A stretch of 64,000 nt of DNA, taken from positions 4,650,001 through 4,714,000 of the forward strand of contig JBANAY010000001.1 in the NCBI GenBank assembly GCA_037952775.1, read 5' to 3'. Made by a program: the position numbers and the translations under genes. A model generated the notes under the pieces. The model was not told the origin of the DNA and ran no database searches. It saw only the letters and a program-made list of their open reading frames with translations. Positions 34,269 through 46,566 of the stretch are shown here, piece after piece. This DNA comes from Clonostachys chloroleuca. Taxonomy: Eukaryota > Ascomycota > Sordariomycetes > Hypocreales > Bionectriaceae. Numbering within the stretch: position 1 is the first letter of the stretch; the number at the start of each line of letters is the position of its first letter.

Positions 34269-35418
34269 GATTAAAAATATAAAGAGGCAGAAATCATATG
34301 TGATGTGTGCTGGCTGGTGGTGCTGGGACGGTGCTGGTTTGATGAGATTAAGATATGAATCATTAGACGACATGAAGCGTATTTATTACAGCTGTTTCGG
34401 AGTTGTCTCACATCGATACCATTTTCTCCTGCAGCCAAGAGCTTCTACTAATGGTGGAATGATGGCTTATCTTAGTGTTTGGAGCATCCTATAACACTTG
34501 GTAATGTAACCCCTCGAAATAGTTTACGGCATATATTCGTATGTACCGTAATATGGGCTTGCATATAGACGGATTGCTGCAAGTAAGTCATGAATCCACC
34601 TGTATCCGCCGATATTAATAGCAACTGGCCAGCTGTATCAACGATCCTACAACGGGATAAGCCTTGCGATTGGCCAGAATCAGACCGCCTCGGCAGCTGA
34701 ATCCGCTGAGTTGCATCTGCCGGCTGAATCCGTACTATCTTGGCTAGCCAATGGCAGCTAGAATACAAATAGTACTCAGCTGTTGTTGCATGATTTCGGC
34801 TCGTATTGAGAATATGCAGATTTGTAACCCAAGCACAAAGTACGATTCTCCAGCCGTCCCCCGAAGGAGGCTGGATTTCTGCTGCTGACTCCACGTCGCA
34901 GTGGCGGCCCGTTCCTCCATATTCAGCCGCCTACATTTGTTGGAATTGGAGTAGTAATACAGCCTTCTTGAGGTTGTAATATTGAACATAGACCGCTAAA
35001 ATGAGAATCTCACCCCCCAAATTAATAGACATGCCGCTCTCAGAGGCGCGCGGGAAGTGACCGCATGAATGATGCTGAAGTGTCCTATCCCATAAGGAAG
35101 TGGAAGCATATCATGCTCCTGTATTAGCTGAGGCTCCAATAAAGCATAATATTGATCTGCGTCATTTACGTGTTCTGAGATATTTATATGATTGTAATGT
35201 TAATATTAGTGTTCATCCCTTCTTATAGTGTTCCTCCAAATTACATTGAGCGCATCCGTCAAAGTACACATATCCCAAGGAGTTTATCAGGATAGACTCC
35301 TCCACCAACACAGTCTATTTTCCAACCATTCTTTTCCATTCAGGCATTTTCCTTTGTTTTTGAAATTCATCCTTGTCTTTTAATTCGGTCGCCTCATATC
35401 CATTTCATTTAGTTCATC
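34269..35418. other. Intergenic, no gene seen
   Basis: Short open frames look non-coding. The ten-base word GCTGAATCCG is repeated at about 34697 and 34724. The last 150 bases, rich in C+T, precede the next gene and should be its promoter. Confidence 0.4.
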
Positions 35419-36390
35419 ATGCCTTGCACCAAAATTTGCGATAATATGTCATCGCTGGTCGATGATTCTTTTTCGTTCTCCCGGCAGGTCCGGCAGGAGA
35501 TTGACGAACAGGTCCAACGTGCCCCTAATTCGAACTACGACATGACTTTGAGCTCTATTATTCATGTCATCAGTGCCCAGTACACCCAAAACACGACAAA
35601 CTCCTGGGTGACAATTGAGCACCGGCTCCATGACCTGTGGTACATCGTCATCCAGGCAGCCAAGAGCATCGAGCCTCTGAATCCCGCTCAAGATACACTC
35701 ATTCGTCACATAATGCTTATGAAGGCCGTAGGACGCCTGCGGCGTGCAAGTTCACCCCTTAGTCCGACTATTGCCAACAAAGGCCTTGCCGGCTTCTCCG
35801 ACGGGGCTGAACTGTGGTCCGGTCTTCCTCTGCTCGCTCGGGATCTGACAGAGGAATTTTCAACCTATCGCTACTACCAAGACACTGCTTATGACACAGA
35901 TAAGCGCAAGAACCTGAGTGCCTTCATTGGACGGCTCCTGTCTGTTGGCCTCTACGATGGTTCTGCGCTCTGTGCGCTATCACTCTTCCGCGAAACGCTG
36001 GAGACCTCTCGACCACTGGTGGCCGATGAAAGCAGCGAACCGACACCAGACACTCTGTGGGCCATCGAGGACCTAATTTACCCTCTTCATCATCTGGTCA
36101 TTGCCTCCGACTTCAGTCTTACTGTTTTGAGCAGCAAGCGTTCTGCAGCTGTCGCTGTTACTGCGTCCACTGTCAACCCTGCCGATTACCCGCACTTGGC
36201 AGGCCTTGGTGAACTAGCCGCCCAGGCCGGCATTCCAAGCTCCTCGACAGGGTTTAGCCCCGATCGGTGGAGGTTCTGGATACAGCGGTTGGAGGAGTTG
36301 GCGCAGTGCGGGATCAATCACGTCGCTGGTGATGCGACGTCGTGTCTGACGGTCATGCAAATGGCACAGGAGGACACAATGTTGCTTTAG
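35419..36390 (+). CDS. DUF3632-like hypothetical protein
   Basis: A single-exon gene of 323 residues from the ATG at 35419; a second Met at residue 10 is an alternative start. Helical, soluble-looking sequence includes RLHDLWYIVIQAAKSIEPLN, AELWSGLPLLARDLTEE, NLSAFIGRLLSVGLYDGSAL and DRWRFWIQRLEELAQCG. The order of a 'LW..I...AK' block, a 'W..LPLL...L.E' block and a C-terminal 'F...RW..W...L' block resembles the fungal DUF3632 family, a lineage-expanded group without known activity. There is no signal peptide or membrane span. A C/T-rich leader precedes it. It appears intact; function unknown. Confidence 0.7.
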   Translation: MPCTKICDNMSSLVDDSFSFSRQVRQEIDEQVQRAPNSNYDMTLSSIIHVISAQYTQNTTNSWVTIEHRLHDLWYIVIQAAKSIEPLNPAQDTLIRHIMLMKAVGRLRRASSPLSPTIANKGLAGFSDGAELWSGLPLLARDLTEEFSTYRYYQDTAYDTDKRKNLSAFIGRLLSVGLYDGSALCALSLFRETLETSRPLVADESSEPTPDTLWAIEDLIYPLHHLVIASDFSLTVLSSKRSAAVAVTASTVNPADYPHLAGLGELAAQAGIPSSSTGFSPDRWRFWIQRLEELAQCGINHVAGDATSCLTVMQMAQEDTMLL

Positions 36391-37188
36391 CTGTCAAGTT
36401 GGAGGGAAAGGGGATTGTTTAGCCTTATTGTGGCAAAGAGAACTTTTATCTGAGGAGCTTACCAAGAAGCTATGTTCATGGAGTTGCCGATTTGCGATAG
36501 GATCAAGGAGCAAGGAGACTAATAGAATCGATCAAATAATTGGTCAAGGCTAGACGTGTTTGATAGACTTTTGTCGATTCAAGGTTCCCAACTGTTCAGA
36601 GTCGCCAATATGTCGCCATGACCACAACCGTGCAGAATCAAGTCTAGAGATGAGTATGTGAGATTATGAATAAACCGAAGAACTGAAGGATGAATTTTTT
36701 TCAGAGTTCATATACATAGTCGTCAATAACTGGAAAATTGGTCAAGTAAGTATAAGATAGGTTATACAGTTGGCTGTCTAAAATTACTGAGTTTTCAGTT
36801 TCAAACCAACCGTCGAAGTTATTATAGCAATGCCGTATGACCGCCACTTCTTCGTGCCCTGGTTGAGATGGAGACCAAAGAAGCATTTCGAACCTCTGTC
36901 TAACGAATTTGCTGAGCTGACTTCACGCCACGATCTCCATTATCGTGTAGGGATGACTACGGGCATCGATGACCCCCTCATTTGATCCGAGGAACTTGAG
37001 CATAATCTCATCATCCGTCGAACGGCCCATAGGCTCATCAAGATTGTCGTAATAGTCGCCAGACAGGAATTCTCCCCCACTAGTATCAGACCTTTGTGAA
37101 TACTCAAAGCCGAAATTTGCCGCTGGCTGAATAAATCAATCAAGTTCGCTTCACGCGCCCTAATTTTAGGTTAAATCATCTCGCCATC
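36391..37188. other. Intergenic, no gene seen
   Basis: AT-rich, without a convincing gene. It separates the DUF3632-like gene from the decayed ubiquitin-like gene. Confidence 0.45.
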
Positions 37189-40100
37189 ATGTCTAGATAT
37201 GGCTGGAGTAGGGCTCGCGATGGCCTCTCTTCCTACAGGGGTCTAGATGACGACAGTGTCCCCCATGTCACTGATGGAGATTTCGCATAGATCACCTCAT
37301 AGGATCAAGAAGATGTCGTGGCAAGACCTTCCGGAAAATCGCGACGAGACAAGCTGCCCTCCGGTTCTCAAGAACCAGAAGATGATGTTCTTTTGGTGAA
37401 GCACAAGGGCATTACGTACCCATTATACTTCCCTGCCTACTCCATCGGGGATGACAAGCTCGCTGTCACAGATCTCAAGGCCAGGCTTGGCATAATAATG
37501 GAGTTGACAGAGAGCCAAGTCCGGAACATCACACTTCTATACAAGGGGAAACAGCTATACCATCTGGAGAACCCAGTACGAGAGTATGGGGTCAAAAACC
37601 GAAATGAAGTTTTATCCTTTATACCGCAACCACGCCCTTCGGTAGAATTCCCGAAGCATACGAGAAAGGAGGAGGGATCGCAGAACTTTCATGATGATAA
37701 AGATGCTCCAACATGGCCGGTGCCTATTATGAAGCAAGTCCACGATGCTACGTACGATTCTGACAACGAGTCAACAACCTCGGTTGCATCTTCCTTATTC
37801 TCAAATGCATCTTCGTCATCTGCTTCTAGCGTAGGCTCAGTTGAACATCGCAAGGAGGTCTCTAAGCAGTTGGTGGAAATGCTCCTAAGCCGCGGTATGC
37901 GCGCGACATACCACAATGCTATCAACAAATTAGGAGAAGAATATCTCCTAAAAATTTACAATAGGATCTTATCTAGATATCTCAATCGTCCAAGAGATTC
38001 CACCCAGGACTCTGGCATTTTGCTCATAATTCGAACGCTGTCGTCTCGTTCGCAAAAGAGCCGTGCCAGTCAACTGATCATCCGAGCGCTAAGCAGAAAC
38101 GCCCTGGCGATCTCCAACGTTGACCGAGAAAAGCGACTGAACGAAAGACTGAAAATTGCATCTCGGGCCAATAGAACTTCAGATGACCAAGATGAAACAA
38201 GTGAGGAAGAAGTTGATGAAAATGACGGCTCGCTGAAATATCTCCACTTGGTTGTGGCCTTCTTTCAAGAAAGCCCGCATTTCCAAGAGTTGATATCTGA
38301 ACTGCGATCCATAACGAACCTGCCATCCCTTCCACAAACCATTTCGGAAGCAATTGATCACAATGACCCGTTATTCATCGCAATATTACTAGACACTTAA
38401 TTCAGGCAAGCAGCCAGTGGTGAATATGCCTGGATAAGAGAGCTCAAAGAGATTGGATATAGCAATGCAGAAATAGCTCAGCTTCTTCATGAAAAAGCTC
38501 ACGACTCACCCTGGATTTATTTTGAGCCGGAAGATATTCCCTTTTCAGAATCGCGACCTGAACATCACTTGCTCGAATGCGTGCATGGTCTTAAGTCAGA
38601 ATCAGCTAGGAAGACTCGGGCCTCGTTCTCATCCCCACCGCCTGATCAAGACAGACAAGTGAGGCAAGCAATTGAGGGGCTGTGTGGATTAGATGGCATA
38701 TCACCCTCGTCCCACAATAAGGCAGACTGGAACGGGACGGTTCAGTTTCACGAAACCAGAACCATGGCTACAATAAACTACTCCAGTCGGGATGTAGACT
38801 ATAAACGTGTTTACTATACTAAGGGTCTCTTCTCCCGACTCATACAAATCGCGGAGCGTTTCGAAACGGCCGCTCTCATGGTACAAGATGCTGGTTTCTA
38901 CTGTGATTCGTTCACAGTTTTGAGATTTGGCGCCTCGTCCAAAGCGCTGACGACACCTGAAGCCCAGCTATCTCCTATCGAGTTTTCTTTGGCAAGAAGG
39001 TTCCTCCGAAATATGAAAACGGCTGTTGAACGCGGCAAGGAGCGGCATCACCTTTAAGAGATGCTGTAGGCAAAACCCTGCATGAAATACTGCGGAAAGT
39101 GATGGATGCCCCTCCTGCGATAATCCCTTACCATAGTGAGCATCTTCACTCACTAGCTCTTCAAGTATTATGCGTGGGATTCATTTCATACATTCAAGCA
39201 CATATTGGCCCCCTCCAGCCGTTTATCCTTGACAGGCCTTTAGAAAGGATTGTTCTGAAAGGATGTCAGGACTATGATCGCTCTCGTGGTAACCATATGG
39301 TTGCCGAGCTTGTTAATCTGACGTGCCTGGGACATGTGTGCCAGGGACCCGTACTTGTTTTCAGGGAGAGTCCTTCAGGTGATGACGAAGCACCTAACTT
39401 CTAATATTTCAATACTAAGTATGATATTCGTGCGAGGCCTTGTGATATTTTGGATACATGGGCCCCCGGAGAGCTGGTCTCCCGATCAGAAAAGTCAAGT
39501 TCTCCCTCGGCAATCAGACTCGGCGGTGGATTCATCAGCCCACCATCTTCAGACGCTGAGGATTCCAAGTACCATTGGGATACGTGCTTGAGACTTCTCG
39601 AGAGCCCAGTTCTGATAGCCCCGAACGAACCGATTATAATTGGTAGGTTGGTTAATGTCAACTCAGCGTGCAAGAATGAGGAACAGGCTTGCTGGACATC
39701 GTCACTTGGCAAATTCGAGGAGTTGGGCACGCATCGCTCTTTCTTTGAGGCTAAAGAGTATCAGTTCGGTTTCCAGGGCGGCCCGGACAACTTTTCTCTC
39801 ACCGTAAATAAGGTTTGGCCAAAAAGACGCGGCAGAACGATCAAGTCCCGGAATTTAGAACAGGAGGATTACTTATTGGTACCATTTCTCAATTTCTACT
39901 GGGGGATCCGGGTCAGTTACTGTACCAGGGTGGCCCAGCGTGTCTCTTTGAGGCAGTTGGTAGCCGACCTGCTGCCAGCCTTCTCCAAAACCTACACAAG
40001 CAAGGAGGCAAAGAAGAGCTGGCAAGAACTGCAATCCCAATACTATATTATAGAGACATTCCAAACATCGAATTCGGCGCAGGAACTTTCTGACTGGCTC

Positions 40101-40727
40101 AGCAACTTGCCAGACCATCTATACAAATTTGTTCTTAGCCTCATCAGACAGATCCCTGGAACACTTGCAGATACAGGCTTAAGCCCAGATGGTACACAGT
40201 TCTTAGTTGCCTGGCCTTACAATGGCGTCGTAAACAGATGTTTTCATATTCCACTCTCTTCATACAACACCTGGACGCCAATCCTCGCGGACTCGGACGA
40301 CTGCGCAACCTTTGCATACATGACAAACACTTTCCTTCAATCCGAGGCCATGACGTGCCGTGGCCCCAATCCAAACTGGGACAATCGATTATATATGCTC
40401 GAAACCGCAGTTTTGAGTCCAGCCAGCACCGGCGCTTGGTCTCTTCGTCATGAGCGTACATACTTCTTCCATAAATTAGACAACCGCCTCTATTGGGCGA
40501 AAGCTCAGAGGGAAGGAACGCAAAGTGGCGTGCCGGCGAGTCTTGTGAGACTTGTTCCTGCTCGATCGATACCTCATGATATTAGGCAAAGATTGATATT
40601 CAAAGAAGAGCAGAAGAAGGAGAAGAGATTGCGCGAGAAGGATCTTGCATCTGTCCCAGCAGAGGTGGTGTGCGTTCGATCACTAAGCCCTTTCTCCACG
40701 CAGACTCTGAAAAAATCTCTCAGTTAG
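37189..40727 (+). pseudogene. Large fungal protein with N-terminal ubiquitin-like domain, decayed
   Basis: The frame begins MSRYGWSRARDG at 37189, a typical opening of a fungus-specific family. A ubiquitin-like domain follows (ITYPLYFPAYSIGDDKLAV, NITLLYKGKQLYHLENPVRE). Further on come EYAWIRELKEIGYSNAEIAQ and DSPWIYFEPED, and the long C-terminal part (GGGFISPPSSD, PIIIGRLVNVN). The coding run is cut by in-frame stops at 37288 (TAG), 37300 (TAG), 38398 (TAA) and 39402 (TAA), and by one frame change near 39035-39055. All four stops could derive from CAG or CAA by C-to-T in CpA context. A short intron could instead remove the two TAGs, but the TAAs have no usable donor nearby. It would have been about 1170 residues. 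Function of the family is unknown to me. Confidence 0.65.
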
Positions 40728-41290
40728 GTTCGGTAGTCGACTACAGTCCAAATAAAATGTAACATTACCCTCAATCTACTCTAAGGCCGTGAAATGGCTA
40801 CTTAAGTATAGGACCGTCCCAGCTCTTTCAAACCAAAACTCAACCAAACAGCAGATGACGCTCACGCATGTAGGCATGAAATACTTCAGCTAGGCTTAGA
40901 CGACAGCATCAAGCGATCCTCAATGCCGAGCACACATAAAAAGGCAATCCGACATTGGAAACTAAGCTTAGAAGAAATCATTAAACTACATCGAAGCATA
41001 GATCATCTCAAAGAAAGAAAGAAAAACCCTACTCATTGTGTTGAGATGTTATAACTTTACACTCAAACTCTCCCCTATCTCAATGAACATGAGGGGAAAT
41101 CCCTAGTAGATTATTTTCGATAGTTGCTCGTCTTGAAGGGGAAAAACAAAGATAGAGATCAATATAAATGACTTTGAACACCATCCAGAGATGATATGCA
41201 CGCGTTTGTTCCAGTACATATTTCAGCAGCGAATGCTCGGAGGCAGGCAAACGGCCAGCTTTCCATGGTTGCGCGTTCATTTTGGTGATC
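40728..41290. other. Intergenic between convergent remnants
   Basis: No gene recognised between the ends of the ubiquitin-like and 2EXR remnants. Confidence 0.45.
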
Positions 41291-42096
41291 TTATACCTTG
41301 TAGAGTCGGACAGCCATGATAGAAAGCTCCTTCTCCCGGCGACATGCAGCAAAGCTTTCGACCAAAGCTTCAGCAGCTTGATTTAGAAGTTGACGCCATC
41401 CCGGGCAGTCCATCTCTCCATTTCCTGCTTCAAAATCAAACCTTTGAAGTTCCGAATTCCAGCTCGCGATTGATCCTCCAGATGGCTCATAGTGGTACGA
41501 CGGATCGAAACCATCCGAGACAGGCTCCAGTGCCGTTTCGCTAACATACAGCGCTTCCAGATCATGGGTCTGGAACATCTGAAGAAGGGCTGGTATGGCT
41601 TCCTCAAAAATGAATGCGGAATAACAATGCGATCAATATATGAAGTGACCGAAAAGCTGTTGTTCATGAACCTCATATCATCGGGAGCCATTAGTTCCTG
41701 CACAAATCTTTCCCATCTCCCAGGCGAAACATAGAGAGTATCTTTTTCAAGACGGTAGCGGCGAAGGAAAACCAGTTCTTGCCGCTCTTGTAGAAAGCAC
41801 AGCTGCAGGTGATGTCCCTGTGCCTAGCGTAGCACAGCCTGACGGGCTTCGCGGTCCACATCAACGATGGAAACCGCCAGCCATGTCTTGTTAACCCTTG
41901 TATTATCAAACATAGCATAACGGTTATAATCGGGATCGTCCCGCTCATACTCGTCATCAGTAGGACTGAGGTAGCGCGGGGTCCAACAGCCTTCTCTAAA
42001 GAAGTGTACCCCTGGCTCTAGATTAGGCAGCGCGCACTCCCATATCTGACTGCGGATCTCGGGTGGTACCTGAGGGAAGAGGTGAAATGTTGACAT
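41291..42096 (-). pseudogene. 2EXR-domain protein, with premature stop and frameshift
   Basis: The 2EXR family is a large fungal group of unknown function. The ATG at 42096 starts MSTFHLFPQVPPEIRSQIWE, the defining F..F..LPPEIR..IW-type motif, and continues to VNKTWLAVSIVDVDREARQA. A TAG at 41824-41826 then interrupts the frame where the family has Trp (VLR-stop-AQGHHLQLCF). The same frame continues to RIVIPHSFL. Near 41610-41620 the reading moves to another frame as EEAIPALLQMFQTHDLEALY and runs to 41291. The TAG fits TGG to TAG, a C-to-T change in CpA on the opposite strand. Two lesions make it a pseudogene with good certainty. Confidence 0.75.
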
Positions 42097-42814
42097 GGCG
42101 GGTGGACTTTCCGCGTGTCGCAAAATACGAGTCCCGCGTAATAAACCACAATGGATGCCAAACGTTAGGCCGCTCAATTGAGAATGAGGCGACCGGATCT
42201 TCGTAGGGACAACGTCGTGAGAAGTCGGAGAATTCACGGCATTAGATCCTGAAGGAGAGCGAGTGTTGTAAATCCTTCCCGTTGCAACGGCAAGACAAAA
42301 GGTCTTCCTAAGGCCAGCTGGAAACCCAAAACACCAAAATAAATCTTCGAGCTGTGGGCGTTCACGAGCTGAACTAGGCTGATCAGCCAATGCGTAAGAG
42401 CAAGGGGGTTTAAGCGAGGAAATGAGGGGGTGATCCATTATTGCTTGTCAGAATGCGCGCACTATTATCGTATGACCTGCAGCTTGCTGTCCCTCAATAC
42501 TACCTAACCTCTGGTGTTTACTCTCGGTGCGGTGGCGCAGCGGCAACCACCGAGTCAAATTCTTAATGTCATGTTGCATCGGTAGAGTGCACATGCTCGA
42601 TATCCCCTTAGAATAGTACTATTTTGCATTTGGCATGCATAAAGGATGAAGTTTACGGCATGTAAGCAACCAGCAGCATTAATCCTCAGTCGATTGGAAG
42701 CACAGATTGTTACTATGACGGACCAAGACGAGATATTCGGTGAAAATGCATTTCAATTTATTGGGACAGTAGAACGTCTATATAAGCTGGCACCGGTACA
42801 GTAGTAGAGACAGG
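42097..42814. other. Intergenic, no gene seen
   Basis: A minus-strand frame runs up to 42438 in phase with the 2EXR gene, but its sequence upstream of the 2EXR ATG is not convincing coding. A tRNA-like GGTGGCGCAGCGGC stretch near 42529 lacks the rest of a tRNA. Confidence 0.4.
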
Positions 42815-43450
42815 ATGGATTCCAACAAGTCAACCGTAAACAACAAGACAACCTCAGATCAAAATCAGTACATTCCTAAGCGAACCGCCACTAAGATTAG
42901 GTGCCCTTCAAGATTCTCCTGGTTTCCTGCATTCTTATATCATCCACCAATATTTTGTCTTACTTTTAACTCTCACATCAACCTCGTGGATCTGCTCAAC
43001 CAAGAATGCATGTTGAACTCGGACCTCTATTTTTGACATGCCTCATCTGCATGTCGAGTTGGGCTTCTGCGATTGGTATACATTTCCGTGCTTCCTTCAC
43101 ACAAGGAAAAAAAGACGACCGCAGACTCCACCTCTCGCGAAATTGACGACAAACTAAAGGAATCGGTGCTGAAAGGGATGTCAACTTGGTCTGGGGGCAG
43201 GTACAAAGCCAGTATCGGTGGTCTTGGTCGTCCAGTTATCCAAGTTCAGGTCGTCCAAGAGGGTATCACCAGAACGAAGGAGCAGGCCAAAGAGATAACA
43301 GCGGAAATGGAACGGCTCGTCATGGTCAATGCTAAGTCACCCTCGCCTCCACCCTCACCTGGTGGGAGCAGATCCACCTCCCCAAAGTCCCGAAGAGGAT
43401 TCCGCGGCAAGAAGCGATCTAGATTTGAGAGAAGACGTCTCCGGCTTTGA
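42815..43450 (+). CDS. Hypothetical basic Ser/Pro/Arg-tailed protein, model uncertain
   Basis: The 3' segment (about 43073-43450) reads as real coding sequence: REIDDKLKESVLKGMSTWSG, GLGRPVIQVQVVQEG, AKEITAEMERLVMVN and a tail SPSPPPSPGGSRSTSPKSRR that is very basic. It has no ATG near its start. The ATG at 42815 (MDSNKSTVNNKTTSDQNQYI) lies in the same frame, separated by one TGA at 43034-43036. A GTGCCC donor near 42900 and a later acceptor could remove it, but the acceptor is not clear. Either a two-exon small gene or a fragment. No known domain; the tail suggests RNA or nucleic-acid contact, which is speculative. Confidence 0.35.
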
Positions 43451-43793
43451 TCAATGCTTGAAGATTGCAAACCAACACGGAAACTCCTACCCAACTGTTG
43501 AGTGTTACCATCCTCAGCTTGTTGAGCATGGATGAATCGGGCGATGAAAGCATAGATCAGAGGCCATGCGTCCATTATCGTCCACTTGCCAGTCTCTCGT
43601 CTGTAGGGGAGAGATGTGTAATTTCAGGAACTACGCATGGTTAGTGACGGGATGCTAGTATATTGGGTTCGTCGATCGTGGGAAAACAGCCACGCTCCTC
43701 CAAAATTTTTATTAATTTCAAAGTCTTTTTTTTAACAGACCTATCAAATAAATATCACATCCACAAATCCTTCGCCGTTTTATAAGCACATTC
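43451..43793. other. Intergenic, no gene seen
   Basis: Contains A/T runs near 43707 and 43726. No gene was recognised. Confidence 0.45.
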
Positions 43794-45545
43794 TCACTTT
43801 TCAAAATTTCCAAGCCCCGGATTAGCAATTATCTGATCACTTATAATGTACGCTTGGAACAATTCCATCAACTTGTCGTCGATAGTCCGGTGCGTTATCT
43901 CGCCTGCCGCGCTTGGCTCGTCAACTGTGGCATTAACATGGGCTAATTGGTCTCTTAGCATCCGAAAATTGCCACCCGCCCGATTTACCATGGACATCCT
44001 GGGCCTAGCCCTCAGGTCTGGTCTGTGGAGTGTCTGTCGAAGTGCGTCAAGAACTTCTGCCCAACTGCCCTCTCTCAACAAGACAGTATCCAACGACATA
44101 CGCCGAAATTTCGGCCCCAGAGCCTTACACAACCTTTTCATTTGACTTTAGTATATGGATATTTGCACAAGGGAAACAGTGCTTAGATGCGCGCAATGGA
44201 GATTTGAGACAATTCTGCCGAGAAACTGTGTACTTCGCCGTCCGGGTACGCGTGACCATGTCATGATTGGCCCAGTCGCATCGACTTCCTCAAGCAGCCG
44301 GCCCGAGAGAATAGTTTCCAAAAAGTCGCTGATTGACGTATTGGTCATCCGGAAGTCTCCGGTGACACTTTCTTCGGGACGCTCTCTGTGCTGCAGCCCT
44401 CCAAATCGAAATCTTCTCAGATGCTGGCAAGCAGCCCGTAACTGGTCAACTTCGTGCCCTCTTGGCGACAAGGACTATGGACAGAGAAGCCTGTAGTCTT
44501 TGTCTGCGACCAAATGCTGTAGCTCAAAGCCCTCCAACATACCCCCTGCGTCATGGATGGCAATCGGAAGGTCCCAAATAATGAAAAGCTGGCTGACCAG
44601 GTCAGCTTCAATTGGTCGCTCAATGAGTCGTTTAAAGTCGTTCCAACCGTCCGGTACCTCAAGCTCTCTACGGAAATTTGGATTATCTGGAAACAAGCGA
44701 CGACCGTCATTGAAGCTCTTATCAAAAATGCTGAGGCACACCCGGCGACCTGGGAGAGATACCAGCTTTGCCAACTCGTTGACAAGCGACTTCTCTGTTG
44801 CGATGCGATGCTGGTCATGATATTTTACTCTGTAGTTCTCATACGCCACACAAATCATCTCGTAATATTGCTCAACAAGATCTGGATCAGGTCCCTCAAC
44901 TGGTGATTCAAGCCTGGTGTCATGTTGAGTCGATTGCTCGCCAACGTGTCGCTCACACGCAGAAGCGAAGGCCCTGCTTCTTTGCCAACTAAGTTCGCGC
45001 ATTTCAGAAACCTCCTGCGAAACTGGCTGACCAGATCGTCTGGCATTCGCTGTGTCCAAAATTTCAAGGTGCAAAAGATAGTCCTCCATGATATAAAGAT
45101 CGGTCGAGCGGTATCTAACGAATTCTAAAAGGCTAGCCGCCACGACGTTGAAATAGTATCGGAGCCCTACCTGAATGGCAAAAGCTCCAGCCGCTATGAG
45201 CGGATTTCCGTGGAGAGCCAACGCACGGTCTAGGGACGGCTGATCTACTTCAACACGGATGATGGGTACCAGCAGCGGAGACGCCAAAGTGTTGAAAAGT
45301 TGGCACGCAAGCCGCAAGTTCTGGATGTCCTTAAGCTGATCCACGCCGAATCCTGTTTCGATTAATTCCAGATTTATACCTTGCCCGGCAGTAGCTGGGT
45401 GCTGGAAGAATTCAAAAACACCTCTCAGGACCTCGAGGGGTAAGTCGGTGATACTGATGACGCGGCGTTGGGTCCAGGAGGGATTTATCCCAACAGACCA
45501 AGATGCCTCACTGTGTAAACCCATTTTCCTTTTCTCGGGTGCCAC
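43794..45545 (-). pseudogene. F-box protein, two in-frame stops
   Basis: F-box proteins recruit substrates to SCF ubiquitin ligases. The ATG at 45545 leads after about 30 residues into the F-box (ITDLPLEVLRGVFEFFQHP, then IQNLRLACQLFNTLASPLL). The long body includes YEMICVAYENYRVKYHDQHR and RLIERPIEADLVSQLF, and the end has KALGPKFRRMSLDTVLL and GSWAEVLDALRQTL. The single frame is interrupted by TAG at 44475-44477 and TAA at 44148-44150, with sensible sequence on both sides and no frame change. Without these it would be about 583 residues. Both stops fit C-to-T in CpA, as in RIP. No introns explain them. It belongs to the same decayed block as the two genes before it. Confidence 0.75.
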
Positions 45546-46566
45546 ACCATCTTGGCCCTGGGCTTCATGAGCTTGGAAAGCGTCTCTTTAGGCCATGTGT
45601 TTTTGGTTCGGTACGCTACAATCCTCTGTAGCATTGCCAAGCTGGTCAAGTGCGGTCGGTTCGCCTTGAGCTGCAATCAGACTCATCAGGGATGTGGCAT
45701 CGGCGGACGTTTCTCGCAACAAACTATAACTCATCAAGTATCTCTCTGCTATCTTTCCTCTGCAATGAGTTTGATTCGTGAGAGGAGTAAAATGCAGAAA
45801 AAGAACGAGGGAGGGGGCGCAGCGCGGGGTTGCCGCATATGATATATGATATTTGACTCAGCAATAAGGCAGCGGTAAGGCAGCACTTGGTTCATAAGGT
45901 GGCTGCCGGGTGTGACCAACACACTTGCTCATGAAATGCAACTTGACCTAGCATACCTGACCAACAGTTGGTTGCACTGAACTGCGCGACGTGAACTGCT
46001 GTAGGGATGTGGCAGATCAAGAGTCAGGATTCAGAAAGAGAAATAAACAATCTCGACTTGTCCCAGGAGATTGAAAACTGTATTCAGAAGTCAGTCTTTC
46101 CTTCTCATATGGCAAATTAGACAGTATTGACTTTTACTAATGCCATTTGAGGTTCGTGTGGTGAGAGTTGTCGTCTCCGTCTTCAAAGTTACTCAAACAC
46201 AGGTATGCTGTAGAGGCAAAACAGAACGCAACTTTTAGGTACAAAACAAGATACGAGTGAATCCACGCTACCATATTATTACTAGAACTAAATCAAGCAG
46301 GATCTTTTTAATCACTTACAACACATGCTCCTTATGTCCATCTGGGTTTGGAAGCAAGCAAGGTCTCCAGCAGGTCAAAACACCTGCATCTCCTACTTGT
46401 TCAGAAACCCTAGCCAGGCGAATAAATTTCTAAAAACTCAACTGATACAAGGATCCAAATATGTCAACAAATCCCGAAGAACGTTAGTACCTTTCCGTAG
46501 TCATCTCACGCAGCGGTATGAGCATGAACCTCGATTGGGCTGACCACGACATCACAAAAAACATCT
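45546..46566. other. Intergenic, no gene seen
   Basis: Only short, unconvincing frames. It separates the decayed block from the tRNA. Confidence 0.45.

Noticed and set aside
34472..34989. Two minus-strand frames of 81-140 codons
   Set aside because: No domain, odd composition, overlapping each other in different frames; probably chance.
42520..42600. tRNA-like GGTGGCGCAGCGGC sequence
   Set aside because: No matching acceptor stem, anticodon arm or T arm could be found.
43073..43450. A start at 43073 for the basic protein
   Set aside because: No ATG is present there; only an alternative codon would allow it, which is not expected in this gene.
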